64,000 nt of DNA, from assembly GCF_025562755.1 (NCBI RefSeq), contig NZ_CP103300.1:4899001-4963000 (forward strand), in the 5' to 3' direction. The translations under genes were made by a program, and so were the position numbers. The notes beneath the pieces are model-generated. The model was not told where the DNA came from. It searched no databases and worked only from the letters and a program-made list of their open reading frames with translations. Source of the DNA: Endozoicomonas euniceicola. Its GTDB lineage: Bacteria > Pseudomonadota > Gammaproteobacteria > Pseudomonadales > Endozoicomonadaceae. This document shows positions 52,827 to 62,337 of this stretch, piece after piece. How positions within the stretch are numbered: the stretch's first letter is position 1; each line of letters begins with the position of its first letter.

Positions 52827-52949
52827 AGGGAAGCAGCAGAACATAATATACCGCTGTTGGCTGTTGGCTGTTGGCTGTTGGCGGTTGGCTGTATGAGCAG
52901 CTAATAGCCAAAAGCCAACAGCCCGGTAAGTTATTGAATGCTGCGCCCC
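52827..52949 (+). repeat. dispersed hairpin element, copy D (123 bp)
   Basis: Same ends and loop as the others, with TT flanks. It has three more 7-base units than copy A (ttggctgttggctgttggcg in the left arm). Confidence 0.8.
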
Positions 52950-53037
52950 TTACAGTACAAAGCACCTGCCTACAAGGATGTACACGAACGAAACTTCCAG
53001 AGAAAATGCCGAACGCATTCATACGATATTCGTCGTT

Positions 53038-56000
53038 TTATTGTTCTCCGGAACCCGACCTTTTAGCATCACCGGAGAATAGCTGGTCCAAGGTGATCGA
53101 AGGCTCATCAAAACTACCGGTAATCCGGTAGCGAATACTGGCTAACTGATCCACCTGTCGTCCAAGCAATTTGTCCACCAGGTAGATGATGCCTGCCACC
53201 TGGGGAGCCGTTCCAAATAGCACACTGAGAATAGGCAGGTTTGAAGTCACTGGCAGTGTCACCACCAGGTTGAGGTCCATAACCTCATCCCTCATGTTGA
53301 TCAAACCATCCAGCTTGAAATCCGATGACGGGCCTTCAACGACCAGGGGGTCTTTAAAGGTAATGATACCATTATCGAAGTCCAGCAGCCCCGTTACCGT
53401 ATCGAAGCTCACACCGGATGAATAAAGGTCAGAGAAGTCCAGCAGCAACCTCCGCTGTAACGCTTCAGTATTAAAGATGCCAAAGAGCTTAAGCGCCCCT
53501 CCCGCGCCACCTTCCAGCTGTTTCAGGATGCCGTTTTTATGGCGCAGTTTTAAAGAACCGTTAAGGGTACTCATATTGACCCCAAGAGGAGATCCCTGCC
53601 ACTCAAGCGAGGTTTCAATCCGGGTGTCTTTAGCTTCCACCAAAACCGGCAACCCAAACGACTCTTGCAGTTTATCTATATGCTTGCCCCACAGCGATCC
53701 CTGATATCGGGTCTGATGCTGACCATTAATGTAGAGCCAGTCCACGGTTCCGGTAAAGTTATTGCCTTCTATGCCAGACTTAATATCGCTGATACGCTTA
53801 CCGTTTGGTGCCGGCTGCATAATAAACGACAAATCACCTAAATCACGCGACCCGACTTTCAGCGAAGCAATTTTCACTATCGCTGAAGGCAGCCCCCTGG
53901 GGTCGATACTGGCCAACCAGTCTTCCCTGCTTTCATCCCGTTCTTCCCCTTCCTCCTGCTCTTTCCCTTCCTCCTGTTGGGGCAGCTCAGGAAGGTGTAA
54001 ACGGTTCAAGTCCAGCGTAAAGGGTAGAGATGGACGACCAGGGATTAATAACTGCCCGTCAACAGGTTCACTGTTTATGGTAACCTCAGTATAATTTGCG
54101 CCCGGTTTAACCCTCAGCAGCAGGTCATCCCAGGAATTTTCGTCGTAAATCAGTTTATCGATTTTGACATTATCCATTTCCACCTGAGACAACAGGTTAA
54201 GCTCGTCTTCACCGGCTGGCTGCCCACCAAAAGTCTCAAGCCATGGGCCAATATCCAGCTCTGGAATAGAACCCGATACCAGAATTTTACCCGGCTCCAT
54301 TACTGGTAAAGCTCCGCCTTTGCCCAGATGAACCGCAGCGGCTTTGAAATCAAATTCAGGATCAAACAGAAAACGAGTTCGCCCGACATCACCCAGCCGA
54401 ACCAGTAACTCATTTCGATCCCTGAAGGCATTCAACCTGATATCTACAGATTTTTTATCTCTCGCAGTCATACCCAAAGGCGCGGGCAATTCAATTTCCA
54501 GGCCTTCGAGGTCGCTCTGGATAGCAAGTTGCGCCTGTAAGTCTCCGGTCTCTTTCAACACCAGACTGCCCGTGTAATCTGTAGCACCTTCCAGCAGACT
54601 GAGAAAATCCAGTTCCAGCCAGCTTTGCAAGGCGTCAATAGCCATCTTTCCTTGCCAGTCCAGCTGCATGGTTTTACTGCCCCGGTGGTCAACGGTTGAA
54701 GCAATAGAGCCACTGACTTTACTCCCAAGGAATTGAGCTTCTACCTGTTTAGCCTGCAGCCCATTCTCTAAATCAAACGAGTAAGCACCATGAACCTGAT
54801 CAAGTTCCAAATCCGGAGACTTTGTCGCAAAGTAACCATTGCTGGTTTTCAGATCGACCTGAACACTAACCTTCTCAACCTCTTCAATCGGTAAAGCCAG
54901 ATTAAAGTGACCGGAAAAATCCCCGCCCATTGTCCAGTTCGTGGCTGCATTATCAGAGTATTCCGCTAACGGTGTTTCAGTCAGAAGTCGTACAATATCT
55001 TTACCCGGTACCTGAACCTTGCTGTCTAAATGGAGTGTCAGCAGCTTATCGTTCAGGTCGAGGGACACTTTTGCCTGCTCCAGCACCGTATCAAAAGTTC
55101 TGCCCTGCTCAGCCTCTACCAGAACTTCATCGTCATCAACAAATACGTGGCCTTTAAAACCAGTGACAGCAGGCCATTTTGGATCATAGGCAAACTCGCC
55201 CTCTTCCACATCAAGAGACAGCTTCCATAGCAGGGGTTCTGCCACATCGCTGCTCAGCGGGCCTTTCATACTGAAACCGCCCTGGTGGATAGCGCCACCG
55301 ACGATGGCAGTTTCCAGCCACTGGGACAGGTTTTTATCGAGAATATGGACAGGCAAATATTTTTTAGCAAACCGGATATCGCCATCGGCAATCCCTATAT
55401 CAATATCCAGATAGTTAGACTCATTCGCCCTGGAACCAAACGGTATGTCCAGCAACATTTTGCCATTCAGCCTGCCTTCGTCGCCGACCGCCACAATATC
55501 ATCACTCTTCAGACGATAGATGTCGTCAACAACATCCCAGTAAAGCCGGGCCTTGGCTGAATAAAAAGTCCACTCATCATGAAACAGTTCGGGAAAGCCA
55601 AGTTTGAAATCCCGGGTTTCCAAGTCAAAATAACCACTCAGGGTATTCATATGCAGCCTGCCCGACACATTGCCTGCCGATGGCGCACCTTCCCAGGCAC
55701 CCACAGCCACATTGTCCAGTCTGGCTCTTGTGACAATAGAACCGTCTGCCAGCGGGTCCCGGTCGGGCAGATAACGGATCTTGATATCCCGCAGCATTCC
55801 TGAAGGGTTCAGAATACTGAGCAGTTCAGCCGTGGACTCAGGCAATAGTCCGGATTCAAGTGCCAGATGTTTAACCGGCGTCAGATCAAGGGCTTTCATG
55901 GACAGGTTGATCGTTGTCTCACCCTGGTGTTGGCCACTAACTTCAGCGTTTTCAATTAAGACCTGGTCCTCACCCTGAGCCAGACGTGTGTTATACAACT

Positions 56001-56946
56001 TAGTACTCCAGTCAGACACAACCGGCCCCTGACTGTAACCCATTGCCTTCAATTCTGTCCTGAAAGAAGCAGGAACAACAGAAGCCTCTCCATCTATGGC
56101 ATAGACCAGTTCCGTTAACGCCAGCTTACTGTCAGCCTGCCAGTAACCGGTCTGAAAACGCCACTGGCTGCTTGCGTTCAGCCGGGCATCCAGCAAATGC
56201 TGGCTACAGCCGTCTACGAGTAAGCAAAGTCTGGAGAGGTCAGCATCCTTGATATCCAGTACGCCGGACCAGTCAGCGTTCCAGCGATTGGTTCCGTTTC
56301 CAGAGGCCGTAAACTCAACCGAACCTTCACCCACCTTTAGCAGCCACTCCAGCTGTTTCAGCCCTGACTCTTCACTTAAAGAAAGATAATGGGTGTCAAA
56401 CACCACGGGCGCCTGACCATAAGGCAGCAGCTCCAGCTTAATATTGGTCAGGTCCACATAGCCCTGCATACTCAGCCAGTGCATGGTTTTCTGAAGATCG
56501 AAAGGTTCAGGTGACACCTGGCCTTCTTCCAGTGGCCTGATACCAAACAGCGACCACTGTTTTCTGGCATCGCCTTCCAGAACAACACTGATGGCACTGG
56601 CTTCCAGGTGATCTGCAATCGGGGTGAAATTGAGAAAGGACGCCACGGTGTTCAGTTCCACATCCAGCCGTTCGACCAGAAAAGCCGGTCGGTCGGCTTC
56701 ATGTCCCTGTAAACGTAAGCCTCGCAGTGTCAGTGTCGGGTTAATGCCGTCCCATTCGGGCTCCAGAACATCAATAACAAAATCGGTATCCAGCTGATCA
56801 TTCAGGTAACTGACAACTCGTTCATGAAACAGGGGCAGCAGGCTGAAACTAACGCGCACACCAAGCACCAGCAGAGCCAGTAACAACAGGCCAGCCAGAC
56901 TAAGCCTCAAACTCCAGCGTAAAACAGGTTTCAAAAAGGATGGCAT
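53038..56946 (-). CDS. yhdP: YhdP-type AsmA-like envelope protein
   Basis: A 1302-residue protein. One membrane helix is at residues 12-35 (RLSLAGLLLLALLVLGVRVS), then a large beta-rich periplasmic region typical of AsmA-like bridge proteins. The C-terminal half includes GSLKLRHKNGILKQLEGGAG and LLLDFSDLYSSGVSFDTVTG, matching the TIGR02099 family. YhdP helps move phospholipid to the outer membrane. An acidic stretch (PQQEEGKEQEEGEERDESRE) near residue 990 looks like an insertion. It is in the order mreBCD-maf-rng-yhdP-tldD. Confidence 0.93.
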   Translation of the reverse strand: MPSFLKPVLRWSLRLSLAGLLLLALLVLGVRVSFSLLPLFHERVVSYLNDQLDTDFVIDVLEPEWDGINPTLTLRGLRLQGHEADRPAFLVERLDVELNTVASFLNFTPIADHLEASAISVVLEGDARKQWSLFGIRPLEEGQVSPEPFDLQKTMHWLSMQGYVDLTNIKLELLPYGQAPVVFDTHYLSLSEESGLKQLEWLLKVGEGSVEFTASGNGTNRWNADWSGVLDIKDADLSRLCLLVDGCSQHLLDARLNASSQWRFQTGYWQADSKLALTELVYAIDGEASVVPASFRTELKAMGYSQGPVVSDWSTKLYNTRLAQGEDQVLIENAEVSGQHQGETTINLSMKALDLTPVKHLALESGLLPESTAELLSILNPSGMLRDIKIRYLPDRDPLADGSIVTRARLDNVAVGAWEGAPSAGNVSGRLHMNTLSGYFDLETRDFKLGFPELFHDEWTFYSAKARLYWDVVDDIYRLKSDDIVAVGDEGRLNGKMLLDIPFGSRANESNYLDIDIGIADGDIRFAKKYLPVHILDKNLSQWLETAIVGGAIHQGGFSMKGPLSSDVAEPLLWKLSLDVEEGEFAYDPKWPAVTGFKGHVFVDDDEVLVEAEQGRTFDTVLEQAKVSLDLNDKLLTLHLDSKVQVPGKDIVRLLTETPLAEYSDNAATNWTMGGDFSGHFNLALPIEEVEKVSVQVDLKTSNGYFATKSPDLELDQVHGAYSFDLENGLQAKQVEAQFLGSKVSGSIASTVDHRGSKTMQLDWQGKMAIDALQSWLELDFLSLLEGATDYTGSLVLKETGDLQAQLAIQSDLEGLEIELPAPLGMTARDKKSVDIRLNAFRDRNELLVRLGDVGRTRFLFDPEFDFKAAAVHLGKGGALPVMEPGKILVSGSIPELDIGPWLETFGGQPAGEDELNLLSQVEMDNVKIDKLIYDENSWDDLLLRVKPGANYTEVTINSEPVDGQLLIPGRPSLPFTLDLNRLHLPELPQQEEGKEQEEGEERDESREDWLASIDPRGLPSAIVKIASLKVGSRDLGDLSFIMQPAPNGKRISDIKSGIEGNNFTGTVDWLYINGQHQTRYQGSLWGKHIDKLQESFGLPVLVEAKDTRIETSLEWQGSPLGVNMSTLNGSLKLRHKNGILKQLEGGAGGALKLFGIFNTEALQRRLLLDFSDLYSSGVSFDTVTGLLDFDNGIITFKDPLVVEGPSSDFKLDGLINMRDEVMDLNLVVTLPVTSNLPILSVLFGTAPQVAGIIYLVDKLLGRQVDQLASIRYRITGSFDEPSITLDQLFSGDAKRSGSGEQ

Positions 56947-57063
56947 TAACTATAAAACCTGTCGTCGTTCATTCCTGGTCTTTCTCTCATACACTCGCAA
57001 AAGTATGACCGACGCTGGCACAGAGAAACCAGGCATCGGCTCAATACGCTTTATTAATCTGAC

Positions 57064-58536
57064 TCAGACAAGAATGACATCAAATTGTTCCTGACTGTAC
57101 ATAGGCTCAACCTGGAAGCGAATGGTTTTCTCAACAAACTCCTGCAAGTCAGCCAAGTTGCTGGACTCTTCATCCAGCAGGCGATCCACCACTTGCTCAG
57201 AAGCCAGGACCGTATAGCTTTTACTATCATAGGCACGAACCGCCCGGAGAATCTCCCTGAACACCTCGTAGCAAACAGTCTCTGCCGTTTTCAGGCTACC
57301 CTTGCCATCACAGGTTGAGCAGGTTTCACACAGTACATTTTCCAGAGATTCCCGGGTACGCTTGCGGGTCATTTCCACCAGCCCAAGCTCACTCACTCCG
57401 GTAATGTTGGTTTTCGCGTGATCTTTCTCTAAGGCCTTATCAAAAGAACGCTGCACCTGACGCTGGTGCTCCTGGTCGTCCATATCAATAAAGTCGATGA
57501 TAATAATTCCCCCCAGATTACGCAGGCGCAGCTGGCGGGCAATGGCGACGGAAGCTTCCAGATTGGTCTTAAAAATAGTCTCTTCCAGGTTGCGGTGACC
57601 GACAAACGCTCCAGTGTTCACGTCAATAGTGGTCATTGCTTCGGTCTGGTCAATGATCAGGTAGCCACCGGACTTCAGCTGAACCTTTCGGCTCAATGCC
57701 TTGTTAATCTCATCTTCAACCCCGAACAGGTCAAAGATAGGGCGTTCGCCCGGATAATACTCAACTCGTCCATCCACCTGGGGGACCAGTTTTTTCACAA
57801 ACTTGTGGACTTTGGTGAAGGTTGCTTTGGAATCAATTCGAATTTTTTCAATGTCCGGATCCACCAGGTCACGCAATGTCCGCAGGGAAAGCGGCAGGTC
57901 TTCGTAAATAACCGCTGGCGTGCGGCTTTCCTTGATGGTTTCCAGCGTGGTATCCCACAACCGGTGCAGAAACTGGATATCTGCCATCACTTCCTTTTCA
58001 CCAATGCCTTCAGCAGCAGTACGCAGAATAAAGCCACCCTTGTCCTGGCAGTTTTCCTGCCCAATGCATTTTTCTACCAGCTGCCGCAGGCGCTCGCGCT
58101 CATCGGCGTCTTCAATGCGCAGGGAGATACCCACATGGTTGTTCTGTGGCATCAACACAAGATAGCGTGCTGGAATAGAGATATGGGTCGTCAGGCGTGC
58201 TCCCTTGGTGCCCAGAGGATCTTTCGTCACCTGCACGACCAGCGACTGACCTTCATGCACCAGCTCACCAATGGGGCGTTCTACCTGTTCGTCGGTCCTG
58301 TCACTGTTGCGTGGCGCAATCTCACTGGCATGAATAAACGCTGCCCGCTCCAGACCTATATCCACAAAAGCCGCCTGCATACCGGGCAAAACCCTGACAA
58401 TTTTACCTTTGTAGATATTGCCAACAATACCGCGACTGCAAGCCCGCTCTATGTAGATTTCCTGAAGGACTCCATTTTCTACCAACGCCACCCGCGATTC
58501 CATTGGCGTGATATTCATCAGAATTTCTTCACTCAT
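57064..58536 (-). CDS. rng: ribonuclease G
   Basis: A 490-residue protein. ATG 58536 follows GGGAAGGGA; a longer frame to 58605 lacks support. The S1 domain spans about residues 38-125 (GIVGNIYKGKIVRVLPGMQA). The catalytic domain has TEAMTTIDVNTGAFVGHRNL and IIIIDFIDMDDQEHQRQV (metal-binding Asp residues). The zinc-link CETCSTCDGKG follows. RNase G matures the 5' end of 16S rRNA and turns over some mRNAs. It lies between maf and yhdP. Confidence 0.95.
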   Translation of the reverse strand: MSEEILMNITPMESRVALVENGVLQEIYIERACSRGIVGNIYKGKIVRVLPGMQAAFVDIGLERAAFIHASEIAPRNSDRTDEQVERPIGELVHEGQSLVVQVTKDPLGTKGARLTTHISIPARYLVLMPQNNHVGISLRIEDADERERLRQLVEKCIGQENCQDKGGFILRTAAEGIGEKEVMADIQFLHRLWDTTLETIKESRTPAVIYEDLPLSLRTLRDLVDPDIEKIRIDSKATFTKVHKFVKKLVPQVDGRVEYYPGERPIFDLFGVEDEINKALSRKVQLKSGGYLIIDQTEAMTTIDVNTGAFVGHRNLEETIFKTNLEASVAIARQLRLRNLGGIIIIDFIDMDDQEHQRQVQRSFDKALEKDHAKTNITGVSELGLVEMTRKRTRESLENVLCETCSTCDGKGSLKTAETVCYEVFREILRAVRAYDSKSYTVLASEQVVDRLLDEESSNLADLQEFVEKTIRFQVEPMYSQEQFDVILV

Positions 58537-58614
58537 TCCCTTCCCCTTAAACTGGCATGGCAGTACACATCCAATTCTGTACCGATACCAGAAAATCAAA
58601 ACCAATAAAAAACA

Positions 58615-59202
58615 TTACAGGGAATGCCAGGGAGTGATGCCAAATTCGCTTAAAACGTCTGCGGTTTCCTGTAGTGGTAGCCCCACTACACCTGAATAGC
58701 TGCCTCGAATCGATTCAACCAGAATAGCTCCGTACCCCTGAATACCGTATGCTCCCGCCTTGTCGGCAGGCTCACCTGTGGCAACATAGGCTTCAGCACG
58801 AAGCCGGTCAAAAGGCGTCATCTGCACCTGAGTGGTAGAAAGTCGAACGATGGTCTTATGCCCATTAGTTACCGCTATGGCCGTCATCACTTCGTGACAG
58901 TTTCCACTTAATGACAACAGCATATCACAGGCGTGTTCAGGATTATTGGGTTTACCGAGTATTTTCGATCCCATGACAACGGAAGTATCCGCTGTCAGCA
59001 GGGGTTTTTCCGGCAAGCCCCTGGCCTGCACCATCAACCAGCCAGCCAGGGCTTTTTCTCTTGCCATGCGACAAACATACCCCCCCGGGGTTTCATCACC
59101 CCACGGGGTTTCATCAATTTCAGACACCAGCTGTTGAAACGGTACGCCAATCTGTTGCAGTAACTCCTGTCGTCTTGGGGACTGGGAAGCCAGATAAATC
59201 AT
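58615..59202 (-). CDS. maf: Maf-type nucleoside triphosphate pyrophosphatase (YhdE)
   Basis: A 195-residue protein beginning MIYLASQSPRRQELLQQIGV, the Maf/Ham1-fold signature. Other key segments are EIDETPWGDETP, MAREKAL and LTADTSVVMGSKILGKPN. The YhdE branch hydrolyses dTTP and UTP to monophosphates. It sits between mreD and rng, as in most gammaproteobacteria. Confidence 0.92.
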   Translation of the reverse strand: MIYLASQSPRRQELLQQIGVPFQQLVSEIDETPWGDETPGGYVCRMAREKALAGWLMVQARGLPEKPLLTADTSVVMGSKILGKPNNPEHACDMLLSLSGNCHEVMTAIAVTNGHKTIVRLSTTQVQMTPFDRLRAEAYVATGEPADKAGAYGIQGYGAILVESIRGSYSGVVGLPLQETADVLSEFGITPWHSL

Positions 59203-59226
59203 ATTACTCGACTCATATTACTCGAC

Positions 59227-59715
59227 TCATATTACTCGAAAGTAGCGCCGGAAAAATCTCATCACCCCGGACACCCAGGGCCATAAGGCCGCACTGCTGA
59301 CCGAAGGCAGCAGATACCATAAAGAGGGAGGCGTACCGCCCAGGAGAGCCCGCATCCACAGGTTGAGCATCTGGTAAAGCCCAATGATGACCAGCACCAT
59401 AAATGCCTGTTGCCACCAGGGGAACATTCGCAGCCTGCGGTGCAACCCCAGGCCAATAACGGCCACCAGCAGCAAGCCCATAGAGCTCTGCCCAAAATAG
59501 GTTCCCAGAAAAACATCGAGAATGATGCCGGTGACAAAGGCGAACAACAGACCAAAACGTTCCGGCAGCGCCATCACCCAATATAAAACGACCATGGGAA
59601 TCCACGCGGGCCGGGCAATAGATAACCAGGCAGGCATGGGCAATATACTTAATACATAAGACACCAGCAAACTAACCCACACCACCCAATGGGCATTGGC
59701 TCTTTGTACACTCAT
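59227..59715 (-). CDS. mreD: rod-shape protein MreD
   Basis: A 162-residue integral membrane protein with five or six helices. The segments PAWIPMVVLYWVMALPERFG and FVTGIILDVFLGTYFGQSSM are typical of MreD. It overlaps mreC by 4 bp, so the two are translationally coupled. It is part of the elongasome that directs lateral wall growth. Confidence 0.9.
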   Translation of the reverse strand: MSVQRANAHWVVWVSLLVSYVLSILPMPAWLSIARPAWIPMVVLYWVMALPERFGLLFAFVTGIILDVFLGTYFGQSSMGLLLVAVIGLGLHRRLRMFPWWQQAFMVLVIIGLYQMLNLWMRALLGGTPPSLWYLLPSVSSAALWPWVSGVMRFFRRYFRVI

Positions 59716-60689
59716 GAACCTTCTCCCTGTTGCTCGCCGTCCGCTTGCCCGGAACTGTCTTTTCCAGCACTATCCTTTCCAGCATTTTCCTCCTCTGGCA
59801 GGTCAAGTATTGACTCATAGGGAGTGCGGAACACCAGCAGAACCAAACGGCTGCGGTTCACTTCCGCCAGCAGCTGAATCTCTACGGTGGAAAACGCATC
59901 ACCGGGGTTATGAGTCACCTTACGGACTGTTCCAAGGGGATAACCGGCAGGATAACGCTGACCAAGCCCCGAACTGGTTAACAGGTCGCCTTCCCGGATA
60001 TCTGCGGTATCAGGAATATGCATCAGCTCCATAGAATCCGGTAACCCTGTGCCAGCGGCAACCGCTCTGTAGCCCGTCCGGTTTACCTGTACCGGTATCC
60101 GGCTGGAGTTATCCGTGACCAGAACCACCCGGCTGCTCAGTGGTGTGACTTCAACCACCTGTCCCATAACACCATGGGCATCAACGATCGCCTGCCCTTC
60201 AAACACTCCGTCCAAAGAACCTTTATTGATGGTGACAATATGCCGGAAAGGGTCCGGGTCCACCCCGACGATCTCAGCCACCTGTACCTGTTCATCCACC
60301 AGTTCAGAGGAATTCAGCAGCTCGCGCAGGCGAATATTCTGAGCGGTGAGACTGGCCAGCTTCTGGACCTTCTGTTCCAGAATCAGGTTTTTGGCTTTAA
60401 GGCGGGCATTATCTTCCATCAGATCACTGCGGGAAGTCACAAACTCATCGGCCACACCCCAGACCCTGGAAGGAATGTCGGCAAGAAACTGAACCGGTGT
60501 TGCAGCGGCCGTCATCCAGTTACGGACAACGGACAAATAATTAAAACTGTGATCAACAAACAATAGCCCCAGAGACAGGAGCGTCAGCAGTACAAAGCGC
60601 GTTGCCAGTGATTGTTGTTGGCTGAATATCGGTTTGATAAAAGCGCTCCTTTTACCATCAAAAGCATTACCCCAAAGGGGGCATGCCAT
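59712..60689 (-). CDS. mreC: rod-shape protein MreC
   Basis: About 326 residues with one N-terminal membrane helix (SLATRFVLLTLLSLGLLFVD), a coiled coil (residues of about 85-125) and a beta-barrel MreC domain (VAEIVGVDPDPFRHIVTINK, GVMGQVVEVTPLSSRVVLVT). The start is unsure. ATG 60689 lacks a ribosome site, while a good AAAGGAG lies 7 bases before an ATC at 60638, exactly where most MreC proteins begin (IKPIFSQ). A TTG at 60734 is also in frame. The Pro/Glu/Asp-rich tail (EENAGKDSAGKDSSGQADGE) is not conserved. Confidence 0.88.
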   Translation of the reverse strand: MACPLWGNAFDGKRSAFIKPIFSQQQSLATRFVLLTLLSLGLLFVDHSFNYLSVVRNWMTAAATPVQFLADIPSRVWGVADEFVTSRSDLMEDNARLKAKNLILEQKVQKLASLTAQNIRLRELLNSSELVDEQVQVAEIVGVDPDPFRHIVTINKGSLDGVFEGQAIVDAHGVMGQVVEVTPLSSRVVLVTDNSSRIPVQVNRTGYRAVAAGTGLPDSMELMHIPDTADIREGDLLTSSGLGQRYPAGYPLGTVRKVTHNPGDAFSTVEIQLLAEVNRSRLVLLVFRTPYESILDLPEEENAGKDSAGKDSSGQADGEQQGEGS

Positions 60690-60826
60690 TAACGCACTAT
60701 TTTTCTTTAACCCCGTTAAACGCGAAAAGGCCAAACAAGCAACCCTGTTTGACCTGTCGCAGGCTGGATGTTTTCAGGCACCCAACAGCTTCGAATGGAA
60801 AAGCCACTCCGTTTTTGGAGTTGCTA

Positions 60827-61864
60827 TCAGTCAGTAGACAGCAGATCCATACGATGCTTATCCATCATTTCCAGCGCCCGGCCACCACCACGGGCCACAC
60901 AGGTCAGAGGGTCTTCAGCAATCAGAACCGGCAGCCCGGTTTCTTCACTGATCAGCTTATCCAGATCACGCAGCAATGCGCCACCACCGGTCAACACCAT
61001 GCCCCGTTCCGCAATGTCTGAAGCCAGCTCCGGTGGAGACTGTTCCAGGGCACTCTTAACCGCCTGCACAATCGCGCTCAGGGATTCCTGCAGCGCATCC
61101 AGAATTTCAGCACTGTTCAAAGTAAAACTGCGCGGAATACCTTCTGCCAGATTACGACCACGCACATCAATTTCCAGCAGTTCATCACTTGGGTAAGCAA
61201 TCGCAATTTCCTGCTTGATTCGCTCTGCCGTGGCATCACCAATCAGACTACCGTAATTACGACGAACGTAGGTCACAATGGCATCGTCAAAGCGGTCACC
61301 ACCGAGACGGATAGACTCGGAATAAACAACACCGCTCAGAGAGATAATAGCGATCTCGGTAGTACCACCACCGATATCCACCACCATGGATCCACTGGCT
61401 TCCTCAACGGGCATGCCGGCACCAATGGCAGCCGCCATTGGTTCTTCGATCAGGTAGACTTCACGGGCACCGGCACCCATCACGGATTCGCGGATAGCCC
61501 GTCGTTCAACCTTGGTCGATTTACAGGGCACGCACACGAGAACCCGTGGGCTTGGTTGAATAAAACTGTTCTCATGCACTTTATTGATAAAGTGCTGGAG
61601 CATGCGTTCACACACGTCAAAATCGGCAATAACACCGTCTTTCATGGGGCGAATCGCTGTGATGTTGCCTGGTGTACGACCAAGCATACGCTTGGCGTCA
61701 GCACCAACCGCTACCACGCTCTTTTGAGATCCCAGATTGCGAATGGCCACAACCGATGGCTCATTCAGGACAATGCCCTTTTCGCGGACATAGACCAGTG
61801 TATTGGCGGTTCCCAAGTCGATCGACAAATCGCTGGAAAACAGACCCCGTAACCTTTTCAGCAT
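60827..61864 (-). CDS. mreB: actin-like rod-shape protein MreB
   Basis: A 345-residue actin-fold ATPase. Phosphate-binding and connecting motifs are visible: SIDLGTANTLVYVR, VVDIGGGTTEIAIISLSGVV and GMVLTGGGALLRDLDKL. The N-terminal helix MLKRLRGLFSSDL is the usual membrane anchor. It forms cytoskeletal filaments that direct elongation. It is the first gene of the mreBCD-maf-rng-yhdP-tldD order. The 61865-62337 gap upstream holds its promoter and no recognised gene. Confidence 0.96.
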   Translation of the reverse strand: MLKRLRGLFSSDLSIDLGTANTLVYVREKGIVLNEPSVVAIRNLGSQKSVVAVGADAKRMLGRTPGNITAIRPMKDGVIADFDVCERMLQHFINKVHENSFIQPSPRVLVCVPCKSTKVERRAIRESVMGAGAREVYLIEEPMAAAIGAGMPVEEASGSMVVDIGGGTTEIAIISLSGVVYSESIRLGGDRFDDAIVTYVRRNYGSLIGDATAERIKQEIAIAYPSDELLEIDVRGRNLAEGIPRSFTLNSAEILDALQESLSAIVQAVKSALEQSPPELASDIAERGMVLTGGGALLRDLDKLISEETGLPVLIAEDPLTCVARGGGRALEMMDKHRMDLLSTD

Positions 61865-62337
61865 CTTGTGAGTTACCTTGACTCAAGGCTTTCTTTAAAA
61901 TGGCGCAAACTCTACCAACGCATGATATTCAGAGCAAGCATCAAATCCTAGCACTTCTTTGTTCTGACAGGGTATTTATCTCATAAGCCAGCCTGGTTTT
62001 GTATGGAAAACAGCCAGTAGCCTGAAGCGCACCTGCACAGTGGAACAGACTCAGGAGGATATGCACACTCTCCGAAAACCACTGAATAATTTGCCGTATC
62101 CGATCACTAAAAACCACAGGCATAGTGAATTAACCCTGTCTTAGGTAAAAGTTACCGGAAAGTTCCTCATGTGAAAACCACTTAGGTCAATAGTTACAAA
62201 ACGTTTATGTCTGTCTGGCCAATTACTTCGTTGAAGGTCTGTTTTCAGAAGGGCTCTAACAAAAAATGAACTTTTTTTGCTTTTCCAGACCTAAGAGGTT
62301 GTCTGAAAGACATTGCTATAAAGGAGAGGGGAGTTCA

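Noticed and set aside
57466..58608. 380-residue open frame on the plus strand
   Set aside because: It lies opposite rng, whose reading frame and motifs are certain; the composition is that of a shadow frame.
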